A DNA stretch of 64,000 nucleotides from Clostridium liquoris. Its GTDB lineage: Bacteria > Bacillota > Clostridia > Clostridiales > Clostridiaceae. The stretch lies in assembly GCF_002995785.1 (NCBI RefSeq), contig NZ_PVXO01000066.1:81803-145802 (forward strand), given 5' to 3'. Position numbers and translations under genes: made by a program. This document shows, one piece after another, positions 53,192-63,589 of this stretch; positions within the stretch are counted from its first letter, which is position 1, and every line of letters begins with the position of its first letter. Below the pieces are notes generated by a model. That model ran no database searches. It saw only the letters and a list, made by a program, of their open reading frames with translations, and was not told where the DNA came from.

Positions 53192-54616
53192 TTATTTATA
53201 TAGCTTTTCAAGTTCAACAATTTTTCTTTCTATCATTTCATCTATTCTCTTATTATACTCTATTACATCCTTTACATTTGGAACTCTTTCAATCCTGTTC
53301 TCATCTAAAAATATTACCTTCGTTACAGCATCAGCTCCAAGGGCAATTACAGTCTGCTTTTCCTCTATCATTTGAATATTATATATACACTCTTTTCCAA
53401 ATCGTGAATACCCTATATTCTCCATATTGCCTACCATATTTTTTTGTCTATACATATAATAGGGAGCCATCTCCAAATCCTCTGCTAATTTAGAGGTTTC
53501 TTTATACATAAGATTTAACTCATTTTGATGAATCTTTTCCAAATGTTCTTTCATATTTTCATGAAGCCTTGATCCTCTTTTTATAGATAGCCCATGTACA
53601 GTTAAGCTATCAGGTTTTAGCTTTAGTATTTCCTGGCAGGTGTTTTTTATATGAGATAATCCTTCCTTAGGCAAACCAACTATTATGTCCATATTTATAT
53701 TATTAAAGCCCATTTCCCTTGCCATTTTAAACTTTTCTATTACATCATAAACTGTATGTTTTCTACCTATGAGTTTTAATGTGTCTTCATTCATGGTTTG
53801 AGGATTTATGCTAATCCTATCCACTTTGTATTTTTTCATTGTGCTAAACTTCTCTTTGGTTAAGCTATCTGGTCTTCCACATTCTACCGTAAACTCCTTT
53901 ATATTATTTCCATATATAAATTTATTATATATATTTTTCATAATATATTCAAATTGTACATCATCTACAGCAGTAGGTGTACCCCCTCCAAAATAGATAG
54001 TTTGAACTGTCAAAGCCTTTTCTCTTATAAATCTCTTCATTTCTTCCATTTCATGTATCAAAGAATGAATATAAGGCTCTACTATTCTCTTACAACTAGC
54101 AATAGGATTAGATGCAAAGGAACAGTATAGGCATCTAGTAGGGCAAAATGGCATTCCTATATATAAACTAACAGTATTTTCATCTTTATTCACCATTCTT
54201 TTTTCTACTTCTACAATTTTTATACAAAGCCTTGCTTTTTCTTCATTGGTTAAATAATGCCTATAAAAATAATCCACTATTTCATCTTCACTTTTACCTT
54301 CATTTAATAGTGAAAGAGCTATTTTGCTTGGTCTTATACCTACCAATGTTCCCCAAGGAAAAATCTTTTCTGTTTTATCTCCTAAAAATATATAAACAGC
54401 TTTTTTTATTTCTTCCTTTCTTTTACCTGTTTCACTAATGAAAAATTCTTTAGTTTCTTCTTTATCCGAAATTAGCACCTTATCTTTTTCTATATCTATT
54501 TTATAATCCCAACTGCCTTCTTCAAATATTATTTGGCTAAAAGGATAAAAAAGGTTAAACATTTGATAAATATCATATCTATATTTAAAATTATTTAACG
54601 CAATATTTATTATCAT
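53192..54616 (-). CDS. hemZ: Coproporphyrinogen III oxidase-like radical SAM enzyme HemZ
   Basis: A 474-residue oxygen-independent coproporphyrinogen dehydrogenase homologue. The radical SAM cysteines are C158, C162 and C165 (CPTRCLYC), followed by the haem-family YFGGGTPTAV and the later GLSIKRGSRL. The N-terminal 140 residues are HemZ-specific. Position next to aspS and the MBL hydrolase is typical for clostridial hemZ. HemW, a haem chaperone, is a related alternative, but the long N-terminus argues against it. Confidence 0.88.
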   Translation of the reverse strand: MIINIALNNFKYRYDIYQMFNLFYPFSQIIFEEGSWDYKIDIEKDKVLISDKEETKEFFISETGKRKEEIKKAVYIFLGDKTEKIFPWGTLVGIRPSKIALSLLNEGKSEDEIVDYFYRHYLTNEEKARLCIKIVEVEKRMVNKDENTVSLYIGMPFCPTRCLYCSFASNPIASCKRIVEPYIHSLIHEMEEMKRFIREKALTVQTIYFGGGTPTAVDDVQFEYIMKNIYNKFIYGNNIKEFTVECGRPDSLTKEKFSTMKKYKVDRISINPQTMNEDTLKLIGRKHTVYDVIEKFKMAREMGFNNINMDIIVGLPKEGLSHIKNTCQEILKLKPDSLTVHGLSIKRGSRLHENMKEHLEKIHQNELNLMYKETSKLAEDLEMAPYYMYRQKNMVGNMENIGYSRFGKECIYNIQMIEEKQTVIALGADAVTKVIFLDENRIERVPNVKDVIEYNKRIDEMIERKIVELEKLYK

Positions 54617-54652
54617 TGTCTCTCCCTTATTTTAGCTCTTTTCTCCTAGAAA

Positions 54653-55258
54653 TTAAAGAAAAGGATTATATACTTTTTCAATCTTTATAGTAGTATCATC
54701 ACCGTGGCCTGGAAGAACTCTAGTGTCTTCAGGAAGAATTAATAATTTATTTTTTATGCTGTTTATAATGGCTTCAGAATCTCCACCCTGAAAATCCGTT
54801 CTTCCTACAGAATTTGCAAATAATGTATCTCCAGTGAAAACTACATTATCTATAATAAAGCACATGCCACCTAATGTGTGACCTGGGGTTTCTATACATT
54901 TTAATTCTAAGTCTCCAAAATTAAAAGTATCTCCTTCTTTTATTTGTATGTCTGCCTTACCGCAATTTTTAGGAGTTCCAAACATATATCCACCATTCAT
55001 AATTAAATGTTCATCTTTTTCATTAATACATACCGGCACTTTTAAAAATTCTCTAAGTTCAGCTATTGCTTCAGTATGGTCAGCGTGACCATGAGTAACA
55101 AATATATATTTTACATTTACTCCTAGTTTTTTTATTTGTGCTTTTATAACAGCATATTCATCACCTGGGTCTATTACTATTCCATCCTTTGTATTTTCAT
55201 CCATAACTATATAACAATTAGCTGCATATGCCCCTACAGGAATTCTTCTAATCTTCAT
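54653..55258 (-). CDS. MBL-fold metallohydrolase (glyoxalase II-like)
   Basis: A 201-residue metallo-beta-lactamase fold hydrolase. Metal ligands are H56, H58, D60 and H61 in THGHADHTE, with TPGHTLGG and LPGHGDDT further on. This is the YcbL/GloB-like subgroup, active on thioesters such as S-lactoylglutathione analogues, but the substrate here is unknown. It lies in the rel-dtd-MBL-hemZ string found in many Firmicutes. The start follows dtd by about 20 bases. Confidence 0.88.
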   Translation of the reverse strand: MKIRRIPVGAYAANCYIVMDENTKDGIVIDPGDEYAVIKAQIKKLGVNVKYIFVTHGHADHTEAIAELREFLKVPVCINEKDEHLIMNGGYMFGTPKNCGKADIQIKEGDTFNFGDLELKCIETPGHTLGGMCFIIDNVVFTGDTLFANSVGRTDFQGGDSEAIINSIKNKLLILPEDTRVLPGHGDDTTIKIEKVYNPFL

Positions 55259-55279
55259 TTAATCAACTCCCACTAAATT

Positions 55280-55729
55280 TTAAAAAGTTTTCTTGCTCTC
55301 TATTAATATGGTAACAGGTCCATCGTTTATTATAGTAACTTCCATATCAGCCCCAAACTCGCCTGTTTCAACATTACCTAATACTTCTTTACATTGCTGC
55401 ACGAAATCCTCATATAGTACCTTAGCTTCACCTCCGCCTAAAGCTTCTATGAAGCTAGGTCTCTTTCCTTTCCTACAATCACCATATAATGTAAATTGAG
55501 AAATCACTAAAAGTTCTCCGCCTACATCAATAAGTGATTTATTCATTTTACCTTCTTCATCTTGAAAAATTCTTAAATTTATAATTTTATCTTTTAAGTA
55601 TGCTACATCCTCTTTAGTGTCACCTTTGCATATGCCTAAAAGTACATTTAGCCCTTTTTTTATGCTGCCAATCACCTTTCCATCTACTTCAACCTTTGAG
55701 GATTTAACCCTTTGTACTACTGCTCTCAT
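55280..55729 (-). CDS. dtd: D-aminoacyl-tRNA deacylase
   Basis: Removes D-amino acids wrongly attached to tRNA. The 149-residue protein begins [13 protein letters not shown], has the catalytic loop [17 protein letters not shown] and the C-terminal [10 protein letters not shown] motif of the cross-subunit Gly-Pro type. It starts 11 bases after the rel stop codon, in the usual rel-dtd pair. Confidence 0.96.
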   Translation of the reverse strand: MRAVVQRVKSSKVEVDGKVIGSIKKGLNVLLGICKGDTKEDVAYLKDKIINLRIFQDEEGKMNKSLIDVGGELLVISQFTLYGDCRKGKRPSFIEALGGGEAKVLYEDFVQQCKEVLGNVETGEFGADMEVTIINDGPVTILIESKKTF

Positions 55730-55740
55730 TGATACTCCTC

Positions 55741-57942
55741 CTAATTCTTTGTCCTATATACTTCGGAAACTCCATTTAATTTTTTCATTCTTTTCATTAA
55801 ATCTTTAAGATGTTCTACATTATGAATTTTCAACTTTATATTTATTAAAGCATTCTTTCCTTTTGTAGTCTTAGCGTTTATAGAATACAAATTAGTTTTA
55901 GTTTGAGTAATAATATCCATGATTTCCGCAAGTAACCCATCTCTATCTTCCGCCTTTAACTGTATTTCCGCAATATAGGCTCCGGAGTTTTCTGTCCCCC
56001 AGCTTACTTCAACTATTTTGTTTTCTGCATTTTCCATAAGTAAGGATACATTTTTACAATCCTTTCTATGAATAGATACCCCTCTCCCTTTAGTAATATA
56101 TCCTATAATCTCATCTCCTGGGACAGGATTACAGCATTTAGAAAATCTAACTAACACATTGCTTGCTCCCTTAACTATTACTCCAGGGCTGCTATTTTTC
56201 TTTTTCCCATTTTTATTTCCATTTTTATTTTCATTTTGTTTAATACTTTTGCTATTTGCATTATTAATTATATCCTGAGCAGACAATGGAATTTTATTCC
56301 CATTTTCATATTGTTCTCTTATCTTTGTAACAATATTAGAGGATATTAGATCCCCCACCCCTACTGAAGCATAAAGATCTTCAATGGAATTAAAATTATA
56401 TTTTTTTAATAATCCGTTGAGTATTTCACCCTTTGCAATTTCTCCAAAATTATACCCTTGTTTTTTAGCCTCTTTTTCCAGCAAGTCTTTACCTTTACTA
56501 GTGTTTTCCTCTCTCTTGGCTTTTTTAAACCACGCTTTTATTTTGCTTTTAGCCTGGTTACTTTTAACTATATTAATCCAATCTATATTTGGACCCTTAG
56601 CAGTAGGTGAAGTTATTATTTCTACTATTTCACCAGTTTTCAAATGATAATCTAATGGTACCATTTTATTATTTACCTTGCCACCAATACATCTATTTCC
56701 TATATCCGTATGTATTTTATAGGCAAAATCTATTGGAGTTGAATCACTAGGTAGATTAATAACTACACCCTTAGGAGTGAATACGAAAACTTCATCAGAG
56801 AATAAATCTATTTTGAAGCCTTCCATAAATTCAGTGGCATCAGAGGTTTCTCTTTGCCATTCTAGCATTTCCCTTAACCAAGTCATCTTTAAATCCATAT
56901 TATTTTCCGTAGATTTACCCTCTTTATACTTCCAATGAGCAGCAATACCGTATTCTGCTGTTTTATGCATTTCAAAGGTTCTTATTTGGATTTCAAAGGG
57001 TTTCCCCTGAGGTCCAATTACTGTTGAGTGTAGAGATTGATACATGTTAGGCTTAGGCATGGCAATATAATCTTTGAATCTTCCTGGAATAGGCTTATAC
57101 ATAGTATGAACGATTCCTAGTGCAGCATAGCAGTCCTTTACAGTATCTACAAGTATTCTTACTGCAGTTAAATCAAATATTTGGTCTAAAGTCTTATTTT
57201 TATTCACCATTTTTCTATATATGCTATAGAAATGTTTTGGTCTACCATCAATATCAGATTCTATACCAGCCTTTTGGAGACTTTCCTTTAGTTGCTTTAT
57301 TATCATTTGAATATAATTTTCTCTTTCAACCCTTTTTTCTGCAATCATCTTTACTAGATCATAATATTCATTTTGATGTATATATCTAAAGGATAAGTCC
57401 TCTAATTCCCATTTTATTTTGGAAATACCTAATCTATGTGCTAAAGGTGCATATATATCCAATGTTTCCTTAGCCTTTTCCTTTTGTTTTTCCACAGGCA
57501 TATATTTTAAAGTTCTCATATTATGAAGTCTATCTGCTAACTTTATAAGTATTACTCTTACATCCTTAGCCATAGCTAATAACATTTTTCTTACATTATC
57601 TGCCTGCTGCTCTTCCTTAGTCTTATATTGAATTTTGCCAAGCTTTGTTACACCCTGAACTAATTCTGCAACTTCACTGCCAAATTCTTTTTTTATATCC
57701 TCATAATTATAGCAAGTATCCTCTATTACATCATGCAATAATCCTGCTACTATGGTACTTGTATCCATCCCCATGTCGGCTAATATGCAAGCCACTTCTA
57801 AGGGATGTATAATATAAGGTTCTCCTGACTCTCTTTTCTGATCCTTATGAGCATTATAGGCAAAATTATATGCTTTTTGGACTAGTTCCTTATCAACATT
57901 ATTACAATTTTTATTTATTTTATCCATTAAGTTTTCAAGCAT
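55741..57942 (-). CDS. relA: Bifunctional (p)ppGpp synthetase/hydrolase (Rel)
   Basis: Makes and breaks the stringent-response alarmone. The 733-residue protein has an N-terminal HD hydrolase domain ([14 protein letters not shown] ... [10 protein letters not shown]), the synthetase domain (about 230-350, with [13 protein letters not shown]), a TGS domain (about 390-450), a Zn-finger-like stretch with [13 protein letters not shown], and a C-terminal ACT domain. HD residues are intact, so hydrolase activity is expected. It is followed by dtd. Confidence 0.96.
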   Translation of the reverse strand: MLENLMDKINKNCNNVDKELVQKAYNFAYNAHKDQKRESGEPYIIHPLEVACILADMGMDTSTIVAGLLHDVIEDTCYNYEDIKKEFGSEVAELVQGVTKLGKIQYKTKEEQQADNVRKMLLAMAKDVRVILIKLADRLHNMRTLKYMPVEKQKEKAKETLDIYAPLAHRLGISKIKWELEDLSFRYIHQNEYYDLVKMIAEKRVERENYIQMIIKQLKESLQKAGIESDIDGRPKHFYSIYRKMVNKNKTLDQIFDLTAVRILVDTVKDCYAALGIVHTMYKPIPGRFKDYIAMPKPNMYQSLHSTVIGPQGKPFEIQIRTFEMHKTAEYGIAAHWKYKEGKSTENNMDLKMTWLREMLEWQRETSDATEFMEGFKIDLFSDEVFVFTPKGVVINLPSDSTPIDFAYKIHTDIGNRCIGGKVNNKMVPLDYHLKTGEIVEIITSPTAKGPNIDWINIVKSNQAKSKIKAWFKKAKREENTSKGKDLLEKEAKKQGYNFGEIAKGEILNGLLKKYNFNSIEDLYASVGVGDLISSNIVTKIREQYENGNKIPLSAQDIINNANSKSIKQNENKNGNKNGKKKNSSPGVIVKGASNVLVRFSKCCNPVPGDEIIGYITKGRGVSIHRKDCKNVSLLMENAENKIVEVSWGTENSGAYIAEIQLKAEDRDGLLAEIMDIITQTKTNLYSINAKTTKGKNALINIKLKIHNVEHLKDLMKRMKKLNGVSEVYRTKN

Positions 57943-57959
57943 ATTTTACTCCCCTAAAA

Positions 57960-57992
57960 TCAATGGCTGGTTAATTAAACCAGCCATTATTT
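57960..57992. terminator. Hairpin between apt and rel
   Basis: AATGGCTGGTT and AACCAGCCATT pair perfectly around TAATT. On the plus side ATTTTTT follows; on the minus side GATTTTA follows. As apt and rel both read on the minus strand, it is a moderate terminator between them. Confidence 0.7.
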
Positions 57993-58042
57993 TTTACTAC
58001 TATTATATAATATTTTGTAGAAACTTGCAATTTATATTTTGA

Positions 58043-58561
58043 CTATATGTCATACTGTACAAGGGATAGAAGGTCATATTTTTGTAATTTTTCTCTGCCC
58101 TTTAAGTCTGTCAATTCTATGACGAAATCAAGGGATACAACTTCTCCTCCTACACTCTCCACTAATTTAGCAACGGATTGTATAGTTCCCCCAGTAGCAA
58201 GTAAATCATCAACTATCGCAACTTTCTGACCTGGTTTAATTGCATCTTTATGAATTTCTAATATATCAGTTCCATACTCTAACTCATAGCTTACACTTAT
58301 AGTTTCAGAAGGTAATTTACCTTTTTTCCTAACTGGCACAAAAGCTGCCCCTAATGCATAAGCTATAGGCGCACCAAATAAAAATCCTCTGGCTTCTGGT
58401 CCAACAATTACATCAACATTTTTATCCTTAAGATATTCAGCTATTGTATCTATTGTAAATTTAAATGCTTCCTTGTCATTTAGCAAGGTTGTTACATCTT
58501 TAAAGCTTATACCTTCCCTTGGAAATCCTTCTATTACTCTTATTTTTTCCTTTAAATCCAT
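58043..58561 (-). CDS. apt: Adenine phosphoribosyltransferase
   Basis: Salvages adenine to AMP using PRPP. The 172-residue protein has [15 protein letters not shown] at the N-terminus, [18 protein letters not shown], and the PRPP-binding motif [13 protein letters not shown] near residue 117. Length is normal. It lies between the RecJ-like gene and rel, the conserved clostridial order. Confidence 0.96.
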   Translation of the reverse strand: MDLKEKIRVIEGFPREGISFKDVTTLLNDKEAFKFTIDTIAEYLKDKNVDVIVGPEARGFLFGAPIAYALGAAFVPVRKKGKLPSETISVSYELEYGTDILEIHKDAIKPGQKVAIVDDLLATGGTIQSVAKLVESVGGEVVSLDFVIELTDLKGREKLQKYDLLSLVQYDI

Positions 58562-58671
58562 TATCGTTTTCCCCCTAAAACTTTAAAAATATATTTATTT
58601 TACTATTTCTAGCCATCACACTATTATATATTAAAAACAATACTATATTCAAGATAATACTTTGTAAACAC

Positions 58672-59544
58672 TTATTCTTCATGAGTTTTAGTTATTTTAA
58701 TTTCATTTTTTAAATACTTTGCAATCTGTTCCGCTCTATCGCTATTAGAAGTAGTAAAAAGTTCCACTGTTATTCTTGCATTATCAAGCCATCTTGAGCT
58801 ATTCCGTCTAGGCATTATACTACTCACCAATCTATTTGCGCTTTCCAAATTTATATACTTAATATTATTGACCTTTATTAAGGCTTTTAATCCATAATTA
58901 TTAGTATAATTCATATGATATATTCCTTCATCTATCATAAGCTTATTTTCTCCTATATATGGTACATGATTTGAAATGCTTCCTAACATAACTAGATCTA
59001 AATATTTACTTATGCATTTCATTTGATAATAAGAAGATATAGCTTGAACAAGCTTATAAGTCACTCCTACGCTGGATAATTCCTTAAAAGGATATGTACA
59101 TTCAGCTTGATTGGGATTGATTACCACAGTTCTTGGTATGATACTATCAAAGGTATGGTAATCCGTAATAATCACATCTATACCTAACTGCTTACATAGT
59201 TCCACCTGTTCATAAGAGTTCATACCGCAGCCAACAGTAATCATTAAATCCGTACCAAGAAATTTTACATGATTTCTTATAATATCTGCATCTATATTAA
59301 ATTTACCATTATCTCCATCAGATATAAAGTATTCTACATCTGCATTTAAATACTTTAACACCAAAAAAAGCAAAGAAACAGCCGTTATTCCATCTAAATC
59401 ATAACAACCATATACAATTATTTTTTCTCTTTCATTTACAGCTTTAACTATTCTTCTTAATCCATCATCCATTCCTAAAAGCATAAATGGATTATAAGAA
59501 ATAGAAAGCTTAGAAAATGGGACAGCTTTACCTTTCTTTTCCAT
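58672..59544 (-). CDS. Degenerate RecJ-like DHH protein, probably non-catalytic
   Basis: A 290-residue protein in the place where clostridia usually encode the roughly 570-residue RecJ single-strand exonuclease (between secF and apt). The DHH fold is recognisable, but each metal-ligand motif is changed: GDYDxDG reads GCYDLDG (C47), xVDxG reads TVGCGM (G105), DHH reads DYH (128-130), and the AD of LGTxAD reads LGSISN (N192). The DHHA1 and OB domains are missing or cut short. The start, ATG 59544, follows GGAGG. Loss of nuclease activity is inferred from these changes. Confidence 0.8.
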   Translation of the reverse strand: MEKKGKAVPFSKLSISYNPFMLLGMDDGLRRIVKAVNEREKIIVYGCYDLDGITAVSLLFLVLKYLNADVEYFISDGDNGKFNIDADIIRNHVKFLGTDLMITVGCGMNSYEQVELCKQLGIDVIITDYHTFDSIIPRTVVINPNQAECTYPFKELSSVGVTYKLVQAISSYYQMKCISKYLDLVMLGSISNHVPYIGENKLMIDEGIYHMNYTNNYGLKALIKVNNIKYINLESANRLVSSIMPRRNSSRWLDNARITVELFTTSNSDRAEQIAKYLKNEIKITKTHEE

Positions 59545-59637
59545 AACTAAATCCTCCAAAAAATAAAAAAGCATATATATTATAATTTAAAATATGGGTT
59601 TTGACAAATACGTTAAATATTTTATTTACAAATTAAA

Positions 59638-59668
59638 AAACCAGAGCACTCATATACTCTGGTTTTAT
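59638..59668 (-). terminator. Terminator after secF
   Basis: AAACCAGAGTAT and TGCTCTGGTTT pair and are followed on the minus strand by TTTTTTAA. Confidence 0.88.
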
Positions 59669-59708
59669 ATAAATATCTACATATTTACGTGAATCTATAT
59701 TTTATTAT

Positions 59709-60596
59709 TTATTTCGACACTAAAGCCTTTTTTAACCCTTTATTTTTAAATATAACCCATAATGGACTTGAAATAAATATTGAAGAATATGCTCCTGATA
59801 TAATTCCAACTATTAAAGGAGTAGCAAAATCCCTTACAGCTGGAACAAATGCAAATACAGCTGTAATAGTGAATAAAGTTGTAAGTACTGTATTTATTGA
59901 TCTAGTCATAGTTTCAGTTATACTTATATCAGCTAATTCTACATCGCTAGCTCTTCTCATTTTCTTTGAATTTTCTCTTATTCTATCAAAAACAACTATA
60001 GTATCATTTATAGAATAACCAACTATAGTAAGTATAGCGGCTATAAAACTTGAGTTTATTGGTATCTGAAGTATAGCGTATACAGATACAGTTATTATAA
60101 TATCATGCACTAAACCTAAAATTGCAGCTAATGCAAATTTAAATTCAAATCTAATTGCAACGTATATAAGCATAGCAGCATTGGCAATTAATAACGCCAA
60201 TAAAGCGTTTTGCCTTAATTCTTTACCAACAGATGGTCCTATTCTCTGCTGAGAAACTAAATCCTTATCTTGCAATTTATACTTTTCCTTAATTTCATTA
60301 AACATAGGACCTACTTGCTCATCTGTTAATGAATTACTTCTTATTTCCAATTGAACCTGATTTGCAGTATTTATTGCAGTATTTGTAGTATAGTCTTTAG
60401 TATATTTACTAATTATTTTTTCTACTTCCTGCTTATCAAAATCCTTTTTCATGTTAATTTGAACTAAAGTACCACCTTTAAAGTCTATACCATAATTTAA
60501 CCCATTTTTAATCATACAAAATAATCCTATAAGCATTATGATAAGAGAAATAGAAAACCATATTTTTGTCTTCTCAATAATCTTTAATGTCTTCAT
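59709..60596 (-). CDS. secF: Protein translocase subunit SecF
   Basis: An RND-like subunit that assists Sec-dependent protein export using proton motive force. The 295-residue protein has six membrane segments, the first with IDFKGGTLVQI after it, and the block GYSINDTIVVFDRIREN at about 190. It starts 1 base after the secD stop, so the two are made together. Confidence 0.95.
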   Translation of the reverse strand: MKTLKIIEKTKIWFSISLIIMLIGLFCMIKNGLNYGIDFKGGTLVQINMKKDFDKQEVEKIISKYTKDYTTNTAINTANQVQLEIRSNSLTDEQVGPMFNEIKEKYKLQDKDLVSQQRIGPSVGKELRQNALLALLIANAAMLIYVAIRFEFKFALAAILGLVHDIIITVSVYAILQIPINSSFIAAILTIVGYSINDTIVVFDRIRENSKKMRRASDVELADISITETMTRSINTVLTTLFTITAVFAFVPAVRDFATPLIVGIISGAYSSIFISSPLWVIFKNKGLKKALVSK

Positions 60597-60597
60597 A

Positions 60598-61863
60598 TTA
60601 TTCTACCCTCCTCTTAACTCCAAAGGCTGCCAAGCTATTTAGCATACCCATGTCTACGGCTAATTTTAATAAAAATCTTGTAACAACTATTGCTGTAAAC
60701 ATACTTAATATTATACCTACCATTAAAGTGAGGGCAAAACCTTTAACTGATCCTGTTCCTAAGTTATATAGCACTACAGCTGCAATAATAGTGGTTATAT
60801 TTGAATCAAGAATTGAAGATAAAGCTCTATGGAAACCTGCATCTACAGAGGATCTAACAGACTTACCAGCTCTTAATTCTTCTTTTATTCTTTCAAATAT
60901 AAGTACATTTGCATCCACCGCCATACCTATTGTAAGTAAGAAACCTGCTATTCCTGATAAAGTCAATATGGACTTCATAGAAACAAATGTTGATAGCACC
61001 AACACTATATAAAGTGTTAAAGCGATATCTGCAATAAGACCAGGTATTCTATAGTAAAGTAACATAAATAGAAATACTAGTCCTACCCCTACTACTCCTG
61101 CCTTTACGCTAAGAGGCAGAGCATTAGCTCCTAGAGTAGCCCCTACGGTTTTTACTTCAACAGGTTTTACAACTACAGGAAGAGCTCCTGATTTTATTAT
61201 ACCAGCCTGTCTTTTTGCCTCTTCCAAAGATTTACTTCCTGTAATTTGAGCTTTTCCATTTGGTATAACCTCATTTACCATAGGATCAGTCAATAATTCC
61301 TCATCCATATATATAGAAATAGGCTGACCTACAAATTTCTTAGTTGCTGCGGCAAACTTTTTTGTTCCTTCATCATTAAGCTCTAAGCTTATAATAGGCT
61401 GATTATTATCTGGGTTTATTTGTGCAATTGCATCTTTTACATCTTTTCCTGTAAGAATAACTTGTTTATCCGGTCCTACAAACTTAAGTTCTCCGGTTTT
61501 TCCCACAGTATCTATAACTGCTTTTGCATCATATATGCCAGGTATTTCTAATCTAATTCTTTTTGATCCTTCCCTTTGTACTACAGTTTCACTGACACCT
61601 AATTTATTAACTCTAGAAGATAATAGCTCTATGGTTCTATCTATGGTAGCTGTATCAACTTTATCAGCCTGTATCTCCTCTACCAGTGATACACCACCTT
61701 GAAGGTCAAGACCCTTTTTTATGGTCTCTCCAAAGGGTTTAAACCTATATCCTGTTCCCAATATATTATCTATTCCATAAGCACCAGCATAAGCTAAAGT
61801 TCCTATAATAAGTACTGATAGTATAAATAACACTGTACTCTTTATGGCATTTTTTTTCTTCAT
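60598..61863 (-). CDS. secD: Protein translocase subunit SecD
   Basis: The partner of SecF in the Sec export machine. The 421-residue protein has one N-terminal membrane segment, the extracellular P1 domain with GLDLQGGVSLV and RVNKLGVSETVV, and five C-terminal segments with IGMAVDANVLIFERIKEE. It is on the short side because of a small P1 domain, as in other Firmicutes. Confidence 0.95.
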   Translation of the reverse strand: MKKKNAIKSTVLFILSVLIIGTLAYAGAYGIDNILGTGYRFKPFGETIKKGLDLQGGVSLVEEIQADKVDTATIDRTIELLSSRVNKLGVSETVVQREGSKRIRLEIPGIYDAKAVIDTVGKTGELKFVGPDKQVILTGKDVKDAIAQINPDNNQPIISLELNDEGTKKFAAATKKFVGQPISIYMDEELLTDPMVNEVIPNGKAQITGSKSLEEAKRQAGIIKSGALPVVVKPVEVKTVGATLGANALPLSVKAGVVGVGLVFLFMLLYYRIPGLIADIALTLYIVLVLSTFVSMKSILTLSGIAGFLLTIGMAVDANVLIFERIKEELRAGKSVRSSVDAGFHRALSSILDSNITTIIAAVVLYNLGTGSVKGFALTLMVGIILSMFTAIVVTRFLLKLAVDMGMLNSLAAFGVKRRVE

Positions 61864-61977
61864 CTTTATCCCCCTTCTTTTGTAAGTCTAAAATATAAAG
61901 ACCATAGAAATCTTCACCATTAACTCTAAAAAAATTAACAATATACAAAAATTATATATCCTCTGTAAAAAATAGTC

Positions 61978-62009
61978 AATATAAGTAAGTATATATACTT
62001 ACTTATATT
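61978..62009. terminator. Perfect 32-base palindrome after scfB
   Basis: AATATAAGTAAGTATA is followed at once by its exact reverse complement. Downstream on the minus strand comes TGACTATTTTTT. It probably ends the SCIFF transcript, though a loop-free palindrome is atypical of terminators. Confidence 0.7.
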
Positions 62010-62021
62010 ATTCATACTGAT

Positions 62022-63386
62022 CTACTCTTCCATAATCTTCGCCTTTAAAGCTATAGCACATTCTATTCTCTTTTTTTGCATTTCGCAGCCTAATTTATAA
62101 GGTATATGTATGTCTTTATTAAAGTTATAGTTATTAGCTTGGCATCCTCCACTGCAGTAGAATCTAGCCCAGCATTCTTTACATATTGGTTTAAAATAAA
62201 TATTAGCTTCTTTAAATTTTCTTTGCATATTTTTGTCTAAGCCTTGTTTCAATACATTACCCATTATAAAATCTTCATTTCCTACAAATTGATGACAAGG
62301 ATATATATCTCCTGATGGAGTTATGGCTACATATTCATGTCCTGCTCCACAGCCAGATATTCTCTTATAAACACAGGGGCCACCTTGAAGGTCTATATTG
62401 AAATGATAGAACTTAAATTCATTTCCTTTTTTATGGCGCTTAACCATTTCTTTATAAATTTTATCATACTGTTCAAATATTTTAGGTAAATCCTCTTCTC
62501 TTAAGGATAGAGAATGTTCTTCTGGCAATACTACTGGTTCAATGGATATTTCATCAAAACCTTCATTAGCTAAGTGTATAAGATCTTCATAAAAATCTAA
62601 ATTATTCCTTGTAAAGGTACCTCTAGCATAATACTGCTTACCTTTATCTCTAATATTAACCATTTCTTTTATCTTTGGTAATATAGTATCATAACAACCG
62701 CTGCCATCAACTCTTACTCTAACATCATCATTTACCTTTTTTCTGCCATCTATGCTTAACACTATATTCCCCATGTTTTTATCTAAATAGTCCATTATTT
62801 CATCATTAAGTAAGGTAGCATTAGTGGTCATTGTAAATCTAATGGTTTTATTATGTATTTTTTCTTGTTCTTTTGCATATTCAACTATTTCTTTTACTGT
62901 GTTAAAAGCCATCAGAGGCTCCCCTCCAAAAAGATCTACCTCTATGTTCTTTCTTGGGCCAGAGGACTTTATTACGAAATCAATTGCCTTTTTCCCAATG
63001 TCAGCAGACATAATTTCTCTTTTCCCTTTATATTCACCTTCATCTGCAAAACAATATTTGCATCTTAGATTACAATCATGTGCTATATTTAGGCATAGAG
63101 CTTTAATATAGGAAGGGCCTTCCGCTGCCTTTAATCCTATATTTTCATATAAATCCTTTGAATATAATACGCCTTCTTTTATAAGCTCTTCCAATTCTTC
63201 ATAAGCTTCAATTATATCCTGTTTTTCATATGCTTTCCCAAACTCTGCTATTATGCTTCCTTTATCTTTCAGACCATCTTCTCCAACAATATGGTATACT
63301 AATTCATCAACTACATGAACCGCTCCTGAATTTACGTCTATAATGTAATATTCCCCATCTTGGATAAACTTATGAATATCAGCCAA
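62022..63386 (-). CDS. scfB: SCIFF radical SAM maturase (thioether-forming)
   Basis: A 454-residue radical SAM-SPASM enzyme that forms the thioether bond in the SCIFF peptide. An N-terminal peptide-binding region is followed by the radical SAM cysteines C105, C109 and C112 (CNLRCKYC) and a C-terminal SPASM part with CKECWARFYCSGGC. The SCIFF peptide gene lies directly upstream, which makes the assignment secure. Confidence 0.95.
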   Translation of the reverse strand: MADIHKFIQDGEYYIIDVNSGAVHVVDELVYHIVGEDGLKDKGSIIAEFGKAYEKQDIIEAYEELEELIKEGVLYSKDLYENIGLKAAEGPSYIKALCLNIAHDCNLRCKYCFADEGEYKGKREIMSADIGKKAIDFVIKSSGPRKNIEVDLFGGEPLMAFNTVKEIVEYAKEQEKIHNKTIRFTMTTNATLLNDEIMDYLDKNMGNIVLSIDGRKKVNDDVRVRVDGSGCYDTILPKIKEMVNIRDKGKQYYARGTFTRNNLDFYEDLIHLANEGFDEISIEPVVLPEEHSLSLREEDLPKIFEQYDKIYKEMVKRHKKGNEFKFYHFNIDLQGGPCVYKRISGCGAGHEYVAITPSGDIYPCHQFVGNEDFIMGNVLKQGLDKNMQRKFKEANIYFKPICKECWARFYCSGGCQANNYNFNKDIHIPYKLGCEMQKKRIECAIALKAKIMEE

Positions 63387-63419
63387 TTCTTTTTCCTCCC
63401 AACTAATTATAACTAAATT

Positions 63420-63448
63420 TAAAGCAGTAACATAAAGTTACTGCTTTT
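63420..63448 (-). terminator. Hairpin between scfA and scfB
   Basis: AAAGCAGTAAC and GTTACTGCTTT pair around TTTAT. Only a short T-rich tail follows on the minus strand, so it is likely a leaky terminator that lowers maturase expression relative to peptide. Confidence 0.75.
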
Positions 63449-63451
63449 ATA

Positions 63452-63589
63452 TTAATTTTCGCACGCTAAATTTGCAACTGTACAAGAAGTTTTACATGCT
63501 GACTGGCATGAATTTGCACATTCCTTACAGCCTGGTTTCTTTAAGCTGTCTTTTATATTTGATTTATTGATAGTTCTTATATGTTTCAT
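63452..63589 (-). CDS. scfA: SCIFF ribosomal peptide precursor (six cysteines in 45 residues)
   Basis: A 45-residue peptide with the SCIFF hallmark of six cysteines near its C-terminus: C21, C24, C28, C32, C36 and C43 (GCKECANSCQSACKTSC region). The leader begins MKHIRTINKSNIKDSLKK. AGGAATTC precedes the ATG at about eight bases. SCIFF is nearly universal in Clostridia; its final product and role are not known. The adjacent maturase gene confirms the call. Confidence 0.95.
   Translation of the reverse strand: MKHIRTINKSNIKDSLKKPGCKECANSCQSACKTSCTVANLACEN

Noticed and set aside
61766..61948. Minus-strand 60-codon ORF overlapping the secD start
   Set aside because: Runs in another frame across the secD ribosome binding site and has no homology.
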